Assembly (NCBI GenBank): GCA_016785225.1 | Contig: JAFBJZ010000510.1 | Coordinates: 2,542,001-2,606,000 of the forward strand | Reading direction: 5' to 3' | From: Psettodes erumei | Lineage: Eukaryota; Chordata; Actinopteri; Pleuronectiformes; Psettodidae | Length of the DNA stretch: 64,000 bases | In this document: one piece after another, positions 1 through 32,081 of the stretch | Layout: each line of letters opens with the position of its first letter | How positions within the stretch are numbered: the stretch's first letter is position 1 | The notes under the pieces: model-generated | The model's database searches: none | The model's input: the letters and a program-made list of their open reading frames with translations, nothing else | Told to the model about the DNA's origin: nothing | Made by a program: the position numbers and the translations under genes

Positions 1-3000
1 CAGGCTGAATAAACCTTCCATGCACGCAGTCCTACATCTGCATTCACAGGGAACAACGGGAAGGCTTCATGCAAATTTGGATCGTCTCTTTGTCACGGTT
101 GACATGTTAAATCTTAAAATGTTACAGGCACTTCATCAGAGTATTACAACTATATTACATCTGCAGCACAAATCCACGGTTTCACACCCGTAATACAACC
201 TCGGGTTCTCAAACTGAGCATGCAGATGAGTAACTACAATAGAAATCCTGGGAAATATTGAAGAACATTTGACATTTACAACTTTAAAAAATATAGGATA
301 CATATTATAGATTCTGTACAACAACTCCACATGCATAAAATATATCATTCTGTGCAGTAAATATAGCTCATGTCACTGTTCACACTCACATCTGAAGCCA
401 GTAGAAGAGAAGCACTATCAGATCTTGTCACCTGCCAAGTGACTCATCTTCCCAAATACAATTTATTTTAATAAGAGCAGGTCAAAACCAAGGATTAGAT
501 AACTTCCCCATGAAAATGACGATTTTCTGGGAAAATAACGACACACCCTTTCGGACTTTGCTAATCAGTAAACTCAAAATAAAACAGACCAAAATGTTAA
601 CTACATTTCTTCTTCACATCCATACTTTTCAGTCCAGTTGGATGTATCAGCGTTTTCAGAAAAAAAATGCAAATATGACTTGAATGTTGATATGGACACT
701 GATTACATTTGGAAAACCTGGCAATCATGGGACCTCTGGTAAAACTGAGAATTTGCTACACCCCTTCTCAACACAGGGGCTGTCGAGTCATATCTTAACA
801 ACCTAAATCTGACCAGCTTCAGCATTTTCAATGTTGTTGTTGGTATCCAAGGAGCTGAGAGTGCGGTGTTGTATTTTTTTTCTCCTTCTCAGAACCAAAA
901 TCACAAAAGCAAAACTTTAAAGATTTAAATAAAGCAACGTGTCCCCTTTGACAATACATTGAACTAGCTCAAGCACACCTATTCTTCAGCCATACGCCAT
1001 TTATAACTGAAACAGTAGTCATTACATAGCAGTTATGTAAGACATACAGTACTTACAGCTTGTTTCCTGCATTAAACAGCCATAGAGCAAGTCTTTTCAA
1101 TTGTGCTCTTCAGCATATTCCTTCATTTTGAATGAAAGACATTTTCAGTTTCCCCTGAATCACTTATAACTAAAACCTTGTTCTGATTGTGTATTCTTGA
1201 CAAGCACTTGTACATGTTGCTCATTGTTTTACCTTTTATTTTTCAGTAAACCGCTGCAAACATCTGCTTCACAATGTGACAAAGCCTGGTGGTTCATGAA
1301 AACGAGTCGTGTTTCTTTAATTGTGACAATGAAGGTGATGGGTTAGGTCATGAAAACTGACTATTCTGCATCACATAAGCATGTTGTTTTGCTGTGAATG
1401 TTGTGAATAACACAAGTCATGAGGTTCAGGGTTTGCAGCATCTGTGGATGTACTTAGCTAATTCCACATAAGAATGTCTCCAGCAGGGGATTTACAGTGT
1501 TGTGTCTGCTTTGCCTGGAAAATAAGAGGGACTATATGTTGTGGTTACAACAACTGTTGCAAGATAATGCAAAATGACAGATCGCTGACTTACTGAAACC
1601 TGCAATATTTGCAGCAGCAGAAGCAAGATCATTTTTTAAGTGGCTATGGCAAACTTGTTGGCAAAAACTGAGGAGTAATGGCGCTAAATTATTATTTTAT
1701 TTGGAGTAGTGTTTGCGTCCACCGGATCAATTTTAAATCCAATATTCATTCTCTTTTAGCTGTTTTATGTGACTTATAAATAGCCATCATTGAAGTTTTA
1801 AATATTTCACTTGGAATATCACAGAGCTTCGAGATCTTTAGGATTATGCAAAAATATCAAGACATTTTTCAGTTTTCAGTTTTTTAGTTGGGGTGAAGAA
1901 AAAAAAAAAAAAGAAAAAAGAAAGAAATCTCTGGATGACTAAATGCCTCCAGGTCAGGATGTGTGGGATATATCTTTTGTGTGATTTGGCTGGAGTGACC
2001 CTTTAATTCATGTGAAGGATCTGAATGTGAATATCCAGCCTCAACCAGTTGGTTATGCTTGGCTGTGATCTCTTTATACCCAAGAACCTCAACATTTCTG
2101 AGTCACGTCTTGCTCCTGATCACACGCTTTCCACCGAGCTGTGGTTCAGGAACCGTCTAATAAACACATCTCTCCTACCGGTGTGCGCACCCCCGAGGGT
2201 TTCGGAGCTACAGTATCTGTCTACAAAAACAGATATAATCCCCCCCCCCTCCGGCCTGAGCCGCTGCCTTATGATTCAGTGATGCTCAGACGGCAAGAGG
2301 ATGAGCATTACCCTCATCACACTGTACGGATTCTACAGCTGTAACTACCAATTACCAGAGAGAGAGAGAGTGGGGTGGGGGGGTGGGGGGCACGTCCAGG
2401 GTAATTCAATGCATGTTATTAACAGCTGTAGTGAGATATTTAAAGCCTCTTTTCAGCTCAGCGTTGATGGCTGTTGGAATGAGCTTTGACTCGTGAAAGG
2501 GGCTGAGCCGCCGCCAGATAACATAATTCAGTGTTGATGATGGGGAGTGGGGGGGCACTCATCCCACTGTGGGTTAAGAGTCTCCAGCTGCTGGTCTTCC
2601 TGCCTGTGGCAGCTGGAGTGTCAGGAGAATATGAATGAGAGCTGAATATGAATGAGGCACTCGAGTTATGACATATCTTTGCTTCTTTTTTCCTTCAGTG
2701 TCACCGTTACTTCACCCACATGTAGGGATGAACATGTGTCTGGCAAAATCAGTTGTGTCTCTTTTTCACTGTACGGAGGACGTACTGAATATTTGCCAAA
2801 TCAACTACTTAGTTCTCAAGCTTGAAGCCTTTGCTCTTGCAAAAAAAGGTGCAAACATTTCTGACAGAGCATCAAAGTGTGAGCAGCCATGAAGAGCCCG
2901 CTGCGTGCAATGGAGACCAAACTCCCACGGACCTGTCACAGAGAAGGTGAGATCTGAGAGGTGAGAGGTGGAACGGGTTGCTTTGGTCAACATCTCCACC

Positions 3001-4155
3001 TCCTAATCAAATTAATTAATTCCAAATTATCATATGTGTGTATGTGTGTCTTCTATTGGTCAGGTCAAAGCTCATGGAACAAGTACATTTCCTTTTCCAA
3101 ATCTATTTTTGTTGTTTTGAATGGCACAAAAAGAGATGAAGCACCAGCTGCATGGTTCAAAAGGGTACTACTTGTCCCATAATCAATCATTGGTGTGCTT
3201 TTTGAGTGTCAAATGTAATAAACCAATCACAGTGCCATCTCCCATTCCCTTTATAAGCCAGGGACACTTGCACGATTGGCAGATTTGCCTTTGGTTGTCA
3301 GGAAGAACACTTATCTGCAGAGGAAATGGATCTGTTTGTGCACAAAGAGAAAGTACGCAAGCTGACCACCTACGGAAATGTCCCTGTGTGTGTGTATAAC
3401 AAGCAGGGTGTGCCGAGAGTACGCCAACAATGCACCTGACCCTCGCTCATTAGACCAGCCCTCAGATGGGTGGATGAGAAAATGACAAGCCAATCTTTCT
3501 TTCTTGTGTCTTCCGGTTTCTTTATGTCCATAATTGCAGCTGTGTGCTTTTTACCATAAAAGAGAGGGAGCTCTTTAAGGTCCTAGTGATGATGCATAGC
3601 AATACATTTAGTCCTGTGCATTCAACCTAAACCTCTTCACAATCACAAAGTCTTGGCTGCTTCTTTAAACCACCTGTGTGCTATGAGCTGGACAAAAAAT
3701 GGGGACAAGCGGATAGATGCACAGCCGTGTGCTACTGCTCTGTAATGTACAACGCAGACTGAGTGCTGACTGCTAACAGATGATACAGTATGTGCCTGGT
3801 TAAGCTTTATAATACCTACTGTACGCGTTTGTCATCTTCAACCTTCCTGCAGGTTTTCTTTGAGTTTATCGATTGAATTTTTTCCTTATCCATCAACAAC
3901 ATATTTGATTTTGAACTTCCATCAGCCTCCAAGAGGAGATGATTTTTTCTCTCATGCTTTCTCAAGATAACGAGCCAGGTTTGATGTTTTTTTGGACCAT
4001 AGTGGATATTGTTCTGAAGCCGTCAAACCACATGCATCTTCCTGATACAATCAAGGCTTTTTCTTTCCCCGATACCTTCCAACTTCCATAACTAAAGAAT
4101 AAATTCCTTTTCATCTTAGAAAAACCACAAACTAAATCCTGTCCGCCGGGCGGCG
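1..4155. other. Region downstream of syt16 (possible 3' UTR, no gene seen)
   Basis: No exon or RNA gene is recognisable here. Part of it is probably the 3' untranslated region of syt16, which runs on the minus strand and stops at 4156. AATAAA signals readable on the minus strand occur at 1235-1240 and 462-467, but nothing in the sequence shows which is used. The stretch contains a poly-A-rich patch near 1900-1925, a run of Cs near 2240 and a GA/G-rich patch near 2358-2392. Short open frames here have no recognisable domain. Confidence 0.5.
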
Positions 4156-23862
<19,707 letters not shown>

Positions 23863-24011
23863 GGCTGCGGCTGCGTCCCTTCAGACTGGCTGCGGGGTCC
23901 GAGTGTATGATCGGCGGAGCAGCAGAGGCAGCAGCATCCCCGGCGCTCCTCATCCTCCGGATGGACACCGCAGATCTGCAGGCACAACGAAGTGAACGCG
24001 GACGCCTTCAC
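23863..24011 (-). promoter_or_regulatory. syt16: syt16 5' UTR / promoter-proximal region
   Basis: The stretch immediately upstream of the syt16 start codon is richer in GC and CpG than its surroundings, as expected for a 5' untranslated exon and promoter. The transcription start site cannot be fixed from sequence alone. The start ATG at 23862-23860 is followed by GCC and, after 13 coding bases, by a consensus GTAAGT donor. Confidence 0.5.
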
Positions 24012-25345
24012 GTACTGCAGGAAATATCCGTACCCAGTGGCTCTGTACTAGTCTCGTTATCTAACTTTGGTGATTTGAAAGCGTCAGTATATTCGCTCCC
24101 AATATAATCGTCATTCGCGTGCCATAACAATCCCGAAAGCAGCTTTTCAAATGGATGTAAATTAGGAAGGAAAAGGCAAACATTTATCTTTCGCGCACAC
24201 ACATTAGCCATTGTCTTTGAACTTGTGCACCCATCAGTTCATCCTTGCAAATTCAAAAGACACGAGTTAATGCGATATATTTATCTTAAATGTAGTTTAG
24301 ATCTACTTTGTGTAGTAATTAATAACGTAAAATACGGCAAACGCATAATTCCAAAGGCACTTATCGCACCGCCCATAGTCCCTGTAACTTAAATATACCA
24401 GTTTTGAATAAAACCACCTTGGCTAAGTATTAACTTAACTAAATCCATCCATGGAATAGTTTTGTCTATACAAATTTGACCTACTTGTACTTTTCTTACC
24501 AATGTTACAACTTTGGCACAAAAAGCATGGTGGGACGTTGAAATACGCGGTGTGCACAAACGTTAAGGGTCTCTATTTGTATGAATACAACACAACAATC
24601 CTAATGATGTTTTCATAATCACCTGAAACTAAGCTTTTCATATCTCGGTCAGCAGTGGGTCCTCCGTGTTGCCCCCTGGCTCTGACAGACCCACGGCGTT
24701 TTGATGTTACCTGAAGGCGACCTCACGTTTCTCCAAAGCGGTTGGACAAGAGGCGATGTCCACAAACTTTTGGCCATTCAGTGCATGTTACATTTTCAGT
24801 CGTTATGAGGTTTGAATCAAATGTCACACAAGAATGAGATGGACAAAAATCACTACTGTAAAACAGTTTTTATATGAAATGCTGAAACTGTACAATATGT
24901 TTAAACACCGGGAGCAAAAATAAAAGACAGAGCCACAGTGCAGCATTCCAGTATGTCAGAGAAGCAGCTGCAGAGACAAATAATTTGATAGGGTAATATT
25001 AATATGAACTGACCCTGCTAAACATGCGTAATGTGTGTCGACATGTCTTGTGTTTCCTTTGGAGTGTAAAAGGCAATATTTCTCTGACAAAACCAACTCA
25101 AAGATTGAGTGATGGTTGCATACTCCTGTAAAAAACATTAATAAATTACACATTTTAAAATGTTAAATCAGTCACATTTTTGTGATACTTACTGGCAGAC
25201 AGTAACTTTCAATCTTAGAGCAAATTAATTACAATAGTAAAACAGATATGAGCATTTTTACTGATACATCATCTCATTAAAAAAATAGAAAAACACAGAT
25301 CAGTAGCTCCAGTCAGGAAGAAGGTTGATTCCTGCGTTGTCTTCA
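24012..25345. other. syt16-snapc1 intergenic region
   Basis: AT-rich sequence between the syt16 5' end and the snapc1 stop codon, both genes being on the minus strand. No coding exon, RNA gene or clear repeat was recognised. It must hold the snapc1 3' UTR and part of the syt16 promoter. Confidence 0.5.
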
Positions 25346-28300
25346 TCACTTCTTGAATTTTTTGTACTTTCTTCGTTTTGGTTTTTCTGAATAGGTGGAA
25401 ATAAAACATCATAAACAGTAAGAAAATTATTAAATTAGTGTGTGAAAGTTACAAAAGAGAAAAATGAACACTGTCTTTTATCATACATGTCTATAAAGAT
25501 TATTTTGGTGTGTACCAAAACATCTAGGTGATGCAGAAGAAATCTTATGTGTTTGGATTTATTTTAACCATTGCACTTGCTCTGTTTTGAACATCCGTTT
25601 GATTATAGATTTATTAGAAACAAGCTAAAATGAATGTTGTGTAATTAACAAATTACAAAGCAATGTCTTAAGCGTAAGCGAGTGTGACATATTTAAGATG
25701 TGTGAGTGCTTGTACCTTCAGGGACAGAGTCCAGACTGGTGAGACAATTGATCATAGTGGTCGTCGAGGCTTCTTTCCACAGGTCACCTGACCAGACAGA
25801 GAGTTATCAGCTCAGTAACAGCTCATTTAACACAAGAAAGACAATCCAAGGAAGAAATAATGAAGAAGGGTCTTCAAAAGCAAACAAACATGGACACCTC
25901 ACATCATCCAAATTCCACTGATCATCTGATAAACCCAATCAAGTCTTAAATCTTCAGTAGTTTCCATACCGTCTCTACCTTTCACCAAGTACATTATATG
26001 TTTTCTACACCTTAGTGTTGTGGTGAATTCACTTCATTCTTCATTTTTCCATTACTTGAAATTTTTGTGTTGCACATAACTTCAGTGCAGAATGTCTTCA
26101 TTCTCATTTCATTCTCAGTACGTTAAATAAAAACCAGCAAAAACAGAACAAACACTGCTGTGGTCAGGAACACATCCAACATTCAGTTAAAGAAATGTTG
26201 GCGTTTTGGCTGAACAATAAAGAAAAAGAGGCTTATAGAGATTTTTTTTAAAAAGGCAGGCAGTAACAGTTACACCTGCCTATAACATTCCATCTCATGT
26301 GACAGTGTAAAGCCAGCTTATTTACCTGAGATATGGACATTCTCACTGGTTCTGGCTTTAAGTGATGGTTTTACGACCCGGGAAAAACCTGGTGTGTTGC
26401 AGGCTCCAGCCTCGGTACTGCTTAAATCCATCTCCACCTGACGGTGACGCCGCGACTTAGAGGCCTGAGAACACAAATACGTTTACAAGGACTTAAAATA
26501 TTTTACATCCATATGATATGGAATGAATATATTTGACACAGTGCACATTTTTAAAATGATCCTACAGAGAAAATGTTCATTTTTTAGCAATTTAGAGAAA
26601 ATGAAAGCAATAAAAAAAAATCTCTAACATGAAACACAAACCTCTGCTGCCTCTCCGTATGCCTTTGATTTGATGGAGGCGAGGCGATCAGCTCTTCTTG
26701 AGCACTGACGACAAACAACAAGCAGTCAGTCGAAAAAAAAAAAAAAAAAAAAAGGTACAAGAAAATGCTGAAGGACATTATGTCATTTCAGTGTTTCCCC
26801 TATATTATTAAATATACATTAAACTTAACATGGTTCATAAATTTTCAGGATGAAATGTAACCATGACAGCTGCGGCTAACCAGGGGCTAGTGTGAAGCAA
26901 AAGCCTTTTTTCAGTTCTTATGTGCACACAAAATCCAAAACAAATGTGGTTGGACCATTGGTGAGAAATGAAATATTGAAATTTGAAGTACAGGTCTATT
27001 ATGTCAGCATTCTTTTGGTCATTCATTTGTGCAGCAAACATCTGTGCTTCATTGTTTCTCTGCGTCATTATAATTTATTATATTTACCTCATAACTATTA
27101 ATGTGTGAGGCGTTTATTGTTTCAGCTATCAGACCCTCCAGAGCTCTTTGAACATGAAAAGCTCTGGTAAAGGAAGACGTGCATGAGTTCACTGTTTAAT
27201 ATCCTGCAGGAGACATGAAGTGCACCAGTGATGCTTTCATCAAACACAAGCTCAAACTTCAGCAAAGCTTAATGCGGTGTGACTCACCTCCTGCTGAGAT
27301 GACGTCCCCTCGCCGCTGTCTTCGTCTTCACCTGCGCCCTCCTGACATGATGAGACAAAAGCATCTCTTCACAACAACAACAACATCAGTGGAAAAAACT
27401 AAACTGCTTTAAAATCAATCTTTTTTTTTCTTCTGTATACGTAAGCTGGGAGAGGCACCTTTTTTTGACGTTGGAGATATTTCGCCAATAGGAAAACGCA
27501 TACAGCATCATCACAACCTGCATCCGTGTCTCACCTTGCTTCGCTGCCACTTGTAGAAATCCACCACAGTGCTGCGTAGCTGAGGGACAAAGTCTTTGCG
27601 GGTCAGGTTGACGGATGAATCTGCCCGTTCGGACGTCGAGCAGACAGAAGCCTTCAGCTTCTCGTAGAGCTCGTGAATGTTGGACAGTTCCTGCAAACAG
27701 TCCGACCACAGTAAAACTTTTTAGTTCTCTGGCTAAAGCCCAAATCAACGCCCCTGCGCTCGTTGCGTTTACCTCCAGCAACTCGACATTGATCAGCTCC
27801 TGCGGACGAGACGCTCGCTCCATGAACTCCTCGCACAACGCAGACTTCTCCACCTTCCTCTTCTTCTTGTAGGTGAGCTGGCAGCACAGAAACAGGAGGA
27901 AGGAGAGAAAGGAAATCAGCATGTTCCCTGATATCTGATTCATTGCACTGGAGGATACCACAGGCTCCCCGTCCACACATATACGTCCACGTTCAATGAT
28001 ATTCAGCATTAGTATGAAAATAAAAGGAGATAAACTATAAAGCTCACCAGAGTGGGCATGGCAGTGAAGTGGAACGCTTTGAGGAAAAACAGCCTCCGAA
28101 GTATGTAGAGAGCGTCTAGATGCTGAGCATCGATAGCGTCTTTCTCAAACTTCTTCACGTCGCCCCAGTCCTTCAGCGCCAGACGTATCTGCAGCCAGAA
28201 GAAGAACTTCTTCATCCACTTTATCTCAGACAGGACTTTATTTAATGTGCGACTGACTCCTTCAAAAGACCATATTGTACACGTGTTGCGTCCTGACCTG

Positions 28301-29354
28301 CTCCGGGGGCGAGGTGGTCTGGCACTGATACAAGCTGTAGAGCAGATATAGTCCTCCCACTCTGATCTGGAAGCTGTACGGCGGCAGGAGGAAGGTGCAG
28401 GCGGTGTCCAGCACCAGGCGACTGAATGCTCGCTTCTCGTGCTTCACAGTGCCGCTGCGACAGCAGAAAAACAGGAGCCGTGCTAGCTTCAGTAATCAAT
28501 ATTCTGTAAGTCTGTCAAAACCACAATCACACACATGGACTAAATCTACCACCGTTTGCATCCTTCACTGCTTTGCCACTGTTACTATTACTATATATTA
28601 GTATATATATTATTATTATACTATTGCTACTATGTTACTGTTACTATTACTGTATATCAGAGATATATTATTACTTTATTACTAAAAGTAACATAACCCT
28701 CTTACCATCTGTATTATTAACATCATCTTGCTGCTGCACTTTATTTACCTATTTATCCTGTGTTTTCTCAAGTGCCCTTGTCCCATTCTGTATTCTATTT
28801 TTACTTCTAGTCCATTTTTATTCTATTTTTCTACCTCAGTGTTTTATGTCATTGTATTTCTATTGTATTTTAATGTACGGATTGCTGCTATGACAACATA
28901 ATTTCCCTTCAGGGATGAATAAAGTAATCTATCTATCTATCAGTAATTCATAATCACAAACAGGTTCACCGAGGAGAAGGTTTACACATGGTACAAAGAA
29001 TAGTTAGGCTGCATAACACACAAGACAAGTCCTAAAATGACTTTTACATGACGTGAAAGCTATCGAAAAAACAAAAACAGTTAAGAAAAATACTATTAAT
29101 AGACAAATTACTTTAAAAGCTTCCACCTCATAGACCCAGTGGTTCACAGTCTACTCTAATAGATTAAAATACCTAAAAATAAGATAACCAAAGGCATATG
29201 TCCACAGTGATATTTTTAACTCACTAGAAAATATGGAGAAGCTCATTTCCCTCCAGATTGTGGAGAACACCTCGAAGCGGACGGACTCGCTGCGCTGGAA
29301 GCGACCCAGCAGCTGCTCGCAGTCTGCCTTCACCTGCTCGCAGCACGACTCCAT
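25346..29354 (-). CDS. snapc1: snRNA-activating protein complex subunit 1
   Basis: SNAPC1 (SNAP43) is part of the nuclear SNAPc complex that binds the proximal sequence element and starts Pol II and Pol III snRNA transcription. Ten coding exons on the minus strand: 29354-29225, 28454-28298, 28188-28048, 27877-27773, 27690-27535, 27341-27288, 26704-26642, 26464-26326, 25787-25716 and 25386-25346, about 352 residues (human 368). The conserved N-terminal SNAPc core is clear, with LLPPYSFQIRVGGLYLLYSLY, RLALKDW and KAFHFTAMP. The C-terminal half is acidic then basic and includes ASKSRRHRQVEMD, ending with a lysine/arginine tail RRKYKKFKK. The exon 1 donor (GTGAGT after 29225) is one base out of phase with exon 2; one more T in the T4 run at 29231-29228 would restore phase. 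The intron between exons 1 and 2 carries a LINE tail. Fish can have two snapc1 copies (a and b); I cannot tell which this is. Confidence 0.94.
26732..26752. repeat. Poly-A tract in a snapc1 intron
   Basis: Uninterrupted run of about 20 A on the plus strand, that is poly-T on the snapc1 sense strand. It lies just upstream of the AG acceptor of exon 7 and probably acts as part of the polypyrimidine tract. Confidence 0.8.
28570..28943 (+). mobile_element. Non-LTR retrotransposon 3' end with (ATCT)n tail
   Basis: T-rich sequence ends with TTTCCCTTCAGGGATGAATA, then AAGTAATCTATCTATCTATC. This is the typical 3' end of teleost L2/CR1/Rex-type LINEs, here inserted opposite to snapc1 in its first intron. 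The upstream part (TATTATTATTAC-rich) is low complexity. No reverse transcriptase coding sequence remains. Confidence 0.7.
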
Positions 29355-29520
29355 CTCTGCGCCGTGCGAACCCGGACCTTAAGCCCGACACCAGCGGCCA
29401 CGCTTCTTCTTAAAAATCATTTTAACAAGAGGACCGTTCTCACCGGGAGCTCCGCCGGCGTACGCGCGAGCTCGCGACGGTCGCGGGTTTAGTGCGTCAT
29501 CGGCGGAGATGATACCTTCA
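29355..29520 (-). promoter_or_regulatory. snapc1: CpG-rich snapc1 promoter / 5' UTR
   Basis: Dense CpGs (for example GGCGTACGCGCGAGCTCGCG and GACGGTCGCGGG) lie directly upstream of the snapc1 start codon in an otherwise AT-rich region. This is what a housekeeping CpG-island promoter looks like. The exact start site is unknown. Confidence 0.6.
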
Positions 29521-30796
29521 AGAACAGCCGTTATTTGGAAATCTTGACAGATTACCGTTGGCAAGGGTGTATTCTGATATCTCTGGAGCCGAGGGACAAA
29601 TTTACACACATTTTCCTAGAAAAGACTGAGCCTATGGGCAGAAAAGCAACCAGTCTCATAACAGCTGCACTGGGAGGGACTGCAATTCAACCTGACCCTG
29701 CTCACTCCTGACTTTACTCCAGAGGAGCAGAAGGTGGCCCACAGCTGATGCTCTTGCATAGATGTAACTGCACTGCAGTTTTCTCCATTTTCCCTCTCAG
29801 TGCTTTAAATAATGGCGGGTTGCTTGTTCATTTCGAATCCTTGTACCTGAATTCGTTTTTGGACGATATTTTATTTTTCAAAGATTTCACAAAAATGTCA
29901 AGTAATTAATTGTTCTTTGTTTTTACTTTGATTTCCCCATTTTGTTTGATTTTTGTTTGATTGATTTGATTTTAAAAAAGAAGTGAAGTGAAGAAGAACT
30001 AAATTGGAAGAAAAAAGCCATGCATCAGATAATTGTGTTTTTTGTGGGGAAAGGTAGTTGTTTTTTCTTTTCTTTTTTCTTATGTGTGATGTCGTGTGTG
30101 ATGTGTGTAACCTAATGCAGGTATATAAAGTTATGTAAGCCTATGAACAAACTCCCAATATTTGCTTATTCCCAAGACACTTCCTTCCTAAAATAATTGC
30201 CATACACATATAACTATAAGTTTACATAATTCCTTCTAGAGTAGATCAGCTGTCTATTTAACTTTCTCCACCACTGTAAAAACGAGGATGACCTTGCACT
30301 CGGGTCATTTTCATTTTAATAATTCAGCAATATTTCAACATAATTCTGCAAATCCATCGGTCAAATCCAAGACTCTATTTAGGGGAATGGGGGGAGTATT
30401 ATTATCTCCTCTTCAACTTTTCATTAAAAATACTAGTGGCAAATCCAGCAATTTTAGAATATGAAATAATTTCTGGGTGGGGAAAGTGAACAAGACCAAA
30501 TAAGAGAAAAAACAGAACTCAGTATTGTTTTCTGTATTAAGGTTTCCTGACTATGCCCGAGGTCAGCAGGTGTACCTGAACGCACCAGACGGATATGCGT
30601 ATGGCACGTCCTGCGGAAGTAAACAATCCCCAGCTGACGTGGAGCAGACGAACTGGACCAACAAGACTCGAAGCACCTGGCGTAAAGAAGCATCTGTTTC
30701 AGTCTGGGTCTCGATCGAACCTGGATTGATCTGAGTTTGTCGGTGTCCAGACTCACCAGAATAACCGACGGTCCGTCTTAGACGCTTCTCTGCAAG
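29521..30796. other. snapc1-yipf6 intergenic region (divergent genes)
   Basis: Mostly AT-rich sequence between the divergent starts of snapc1 and yipf6. No exon was recognised. The last 250 bp before the yipf6 ATG become richer in GC. The motif AAGATGGCGGC (30794-30804) overlaps the yipf6 start codon and matches the YY1 consensus often found at housekeeping gene starts. Confidence 0.5.
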
Positions 30797-32081
30797 ATGG
30801 CGGCAGCGGACGAGGCCAGCAGGCCCTTCGCCGGCCTGTCCGACGTCTCCATCTCGGAGGACATCCCCGTGGAGGGAGACATCTCTGTGCCCGTGGGCTC
30901 TTCTAAAAGGGACGACGAGTTCTCCACGCTGGACGAGCCCGTGAAGGAGACCATCCTGCGGGACCTGCGGGCGGTGGGGAACAAGTTCGTCCACGTCCTG
31001 TACCCGAAGCGCAGCTCGGCGCTACTGCGGGACTGGGACCTGTGGGGCCCGCTGCTGCTCTGCGTGACGCTGGCTCTGCTGCTGCAGGGCGGTGCGGCCA
31101 ACAGCGACGACCAGGGCGGACCGCAGTTTGCTGAGGTACGCCATTTGTGTTATAATAACTTAACCAAACGAGAGTATACTGATCAGTAAACGTCACGATT
31201 AATAGTTTACACAAAATACAGACAAAGGCATATTTAAAATGTTTGCTGCAGTGTTTGTTTTGTCATATTCCAATTCAAAAATCCGGTGTGCGCACAACTG
31301 CTTGTGTAACAAATGTAGTTTGAACTACTTCATTTGAACATACTGTGAAACCACAGAGTCCCCAACGTGGTCTGTCATCTTCGCTATATTAATAGTGCAA
31401 ATTGCTTCGGGTAATTTGTACTATCAATGTCAGCCGAGGTTGTTCCTGGAGGCCTGATTAGCTGATCAGCCTGTTTATTGTTTTCTCTGTAAAACAGTCA
31501 GTAAATTACAGGAATAGCACTTTTCACCTTCAGTTTCCTAAAGCTTAAGCCCAAAGCCCAAATATATTTGATTTACTGTAAGATAAAATAGAGAAAAGAA
31601 ATTCTCTCATCTGAGAACCACATTACTTAATATTTATAGCCTGAAAGCGCCTTGACCTGACTCTGGAGAAGTGGTGGATCAGTGGACTCCACTTGTTGAA
31701 ATATAAAGCATATTTTTTTATTCTTCTGCCCAGGTCTTTGTCATCGTGTGGTTTGGCTCCATCATCATCACCCTCAACTCCAAGCTGCTGGGTGGCACCA
31801 TCTCCTTCTTCCAGAGCCTGTGCGTGCTGGGATACTGCATCATGCCCCTGACAGTGGCCATGGCTGTGTGCCGGATCGTCTTGATCGGCGGCTCGGGCAC
31901 AGTCAGCTTCGCCGTGAGGCTGACGGTGGTGGCGGCTTCCTTCGGATGGTCCACTTTTGCCTCCACGGCCTTCCTCGTCGACAGCCAGCCCCCCAACCGC
32001 AAGGCGCTGGTGGTGTACCCGGTGTTCCTCTTCTATTTCGTGATCGGGTGGATGATCCTGACGTTCTCGACCTCGGAGTAG
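30797..32081 (+). CDS. yipf6: Yip1 domain family member 6 (Golgi/ER membrane protein)
   Basis: Two coding exons, 30797-31135 and 31734-32081, joined in phase 0 at FAE|VFVIVWFG, give 228 residues (human YIPF6 236). The N-terminal cytosolic part carries FAGLSDVSISEDIPVEGDI. A multi-pass Yip1 domain follows, beginning LLRDWDLWGPLLLCVTLALL and ending YPVFLFYFVIGWMILTFSTS, with about five hydrophobic segments. The family binds Rab GTPases and other YIP proteins and works in ER-Golgi trafficking. The start ATG sits in a good Kozak context (AAGATGG). Exon 1 is very GC-rich. An AATAAA signal lies at 32317-32322, about 240 bp after the stop. As far as I recall, mammalian YIPF6 is split into more exons, so the long single second exon (115 codons) is notable. 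Confidence 0.96.

Noticed and set aside
28573..28893. 106-residue Ile/Leu/Tyr-rich frame resembling a membrane protein
   Set aside because: It is T-rich low-complexity DNA of a LINE 3' end, not a gene.
30563..30994. 143-residue minus-strand frame
   Set aside because: Overlaps the GC-rich yipf6 exon 1 in antisense; no domain.
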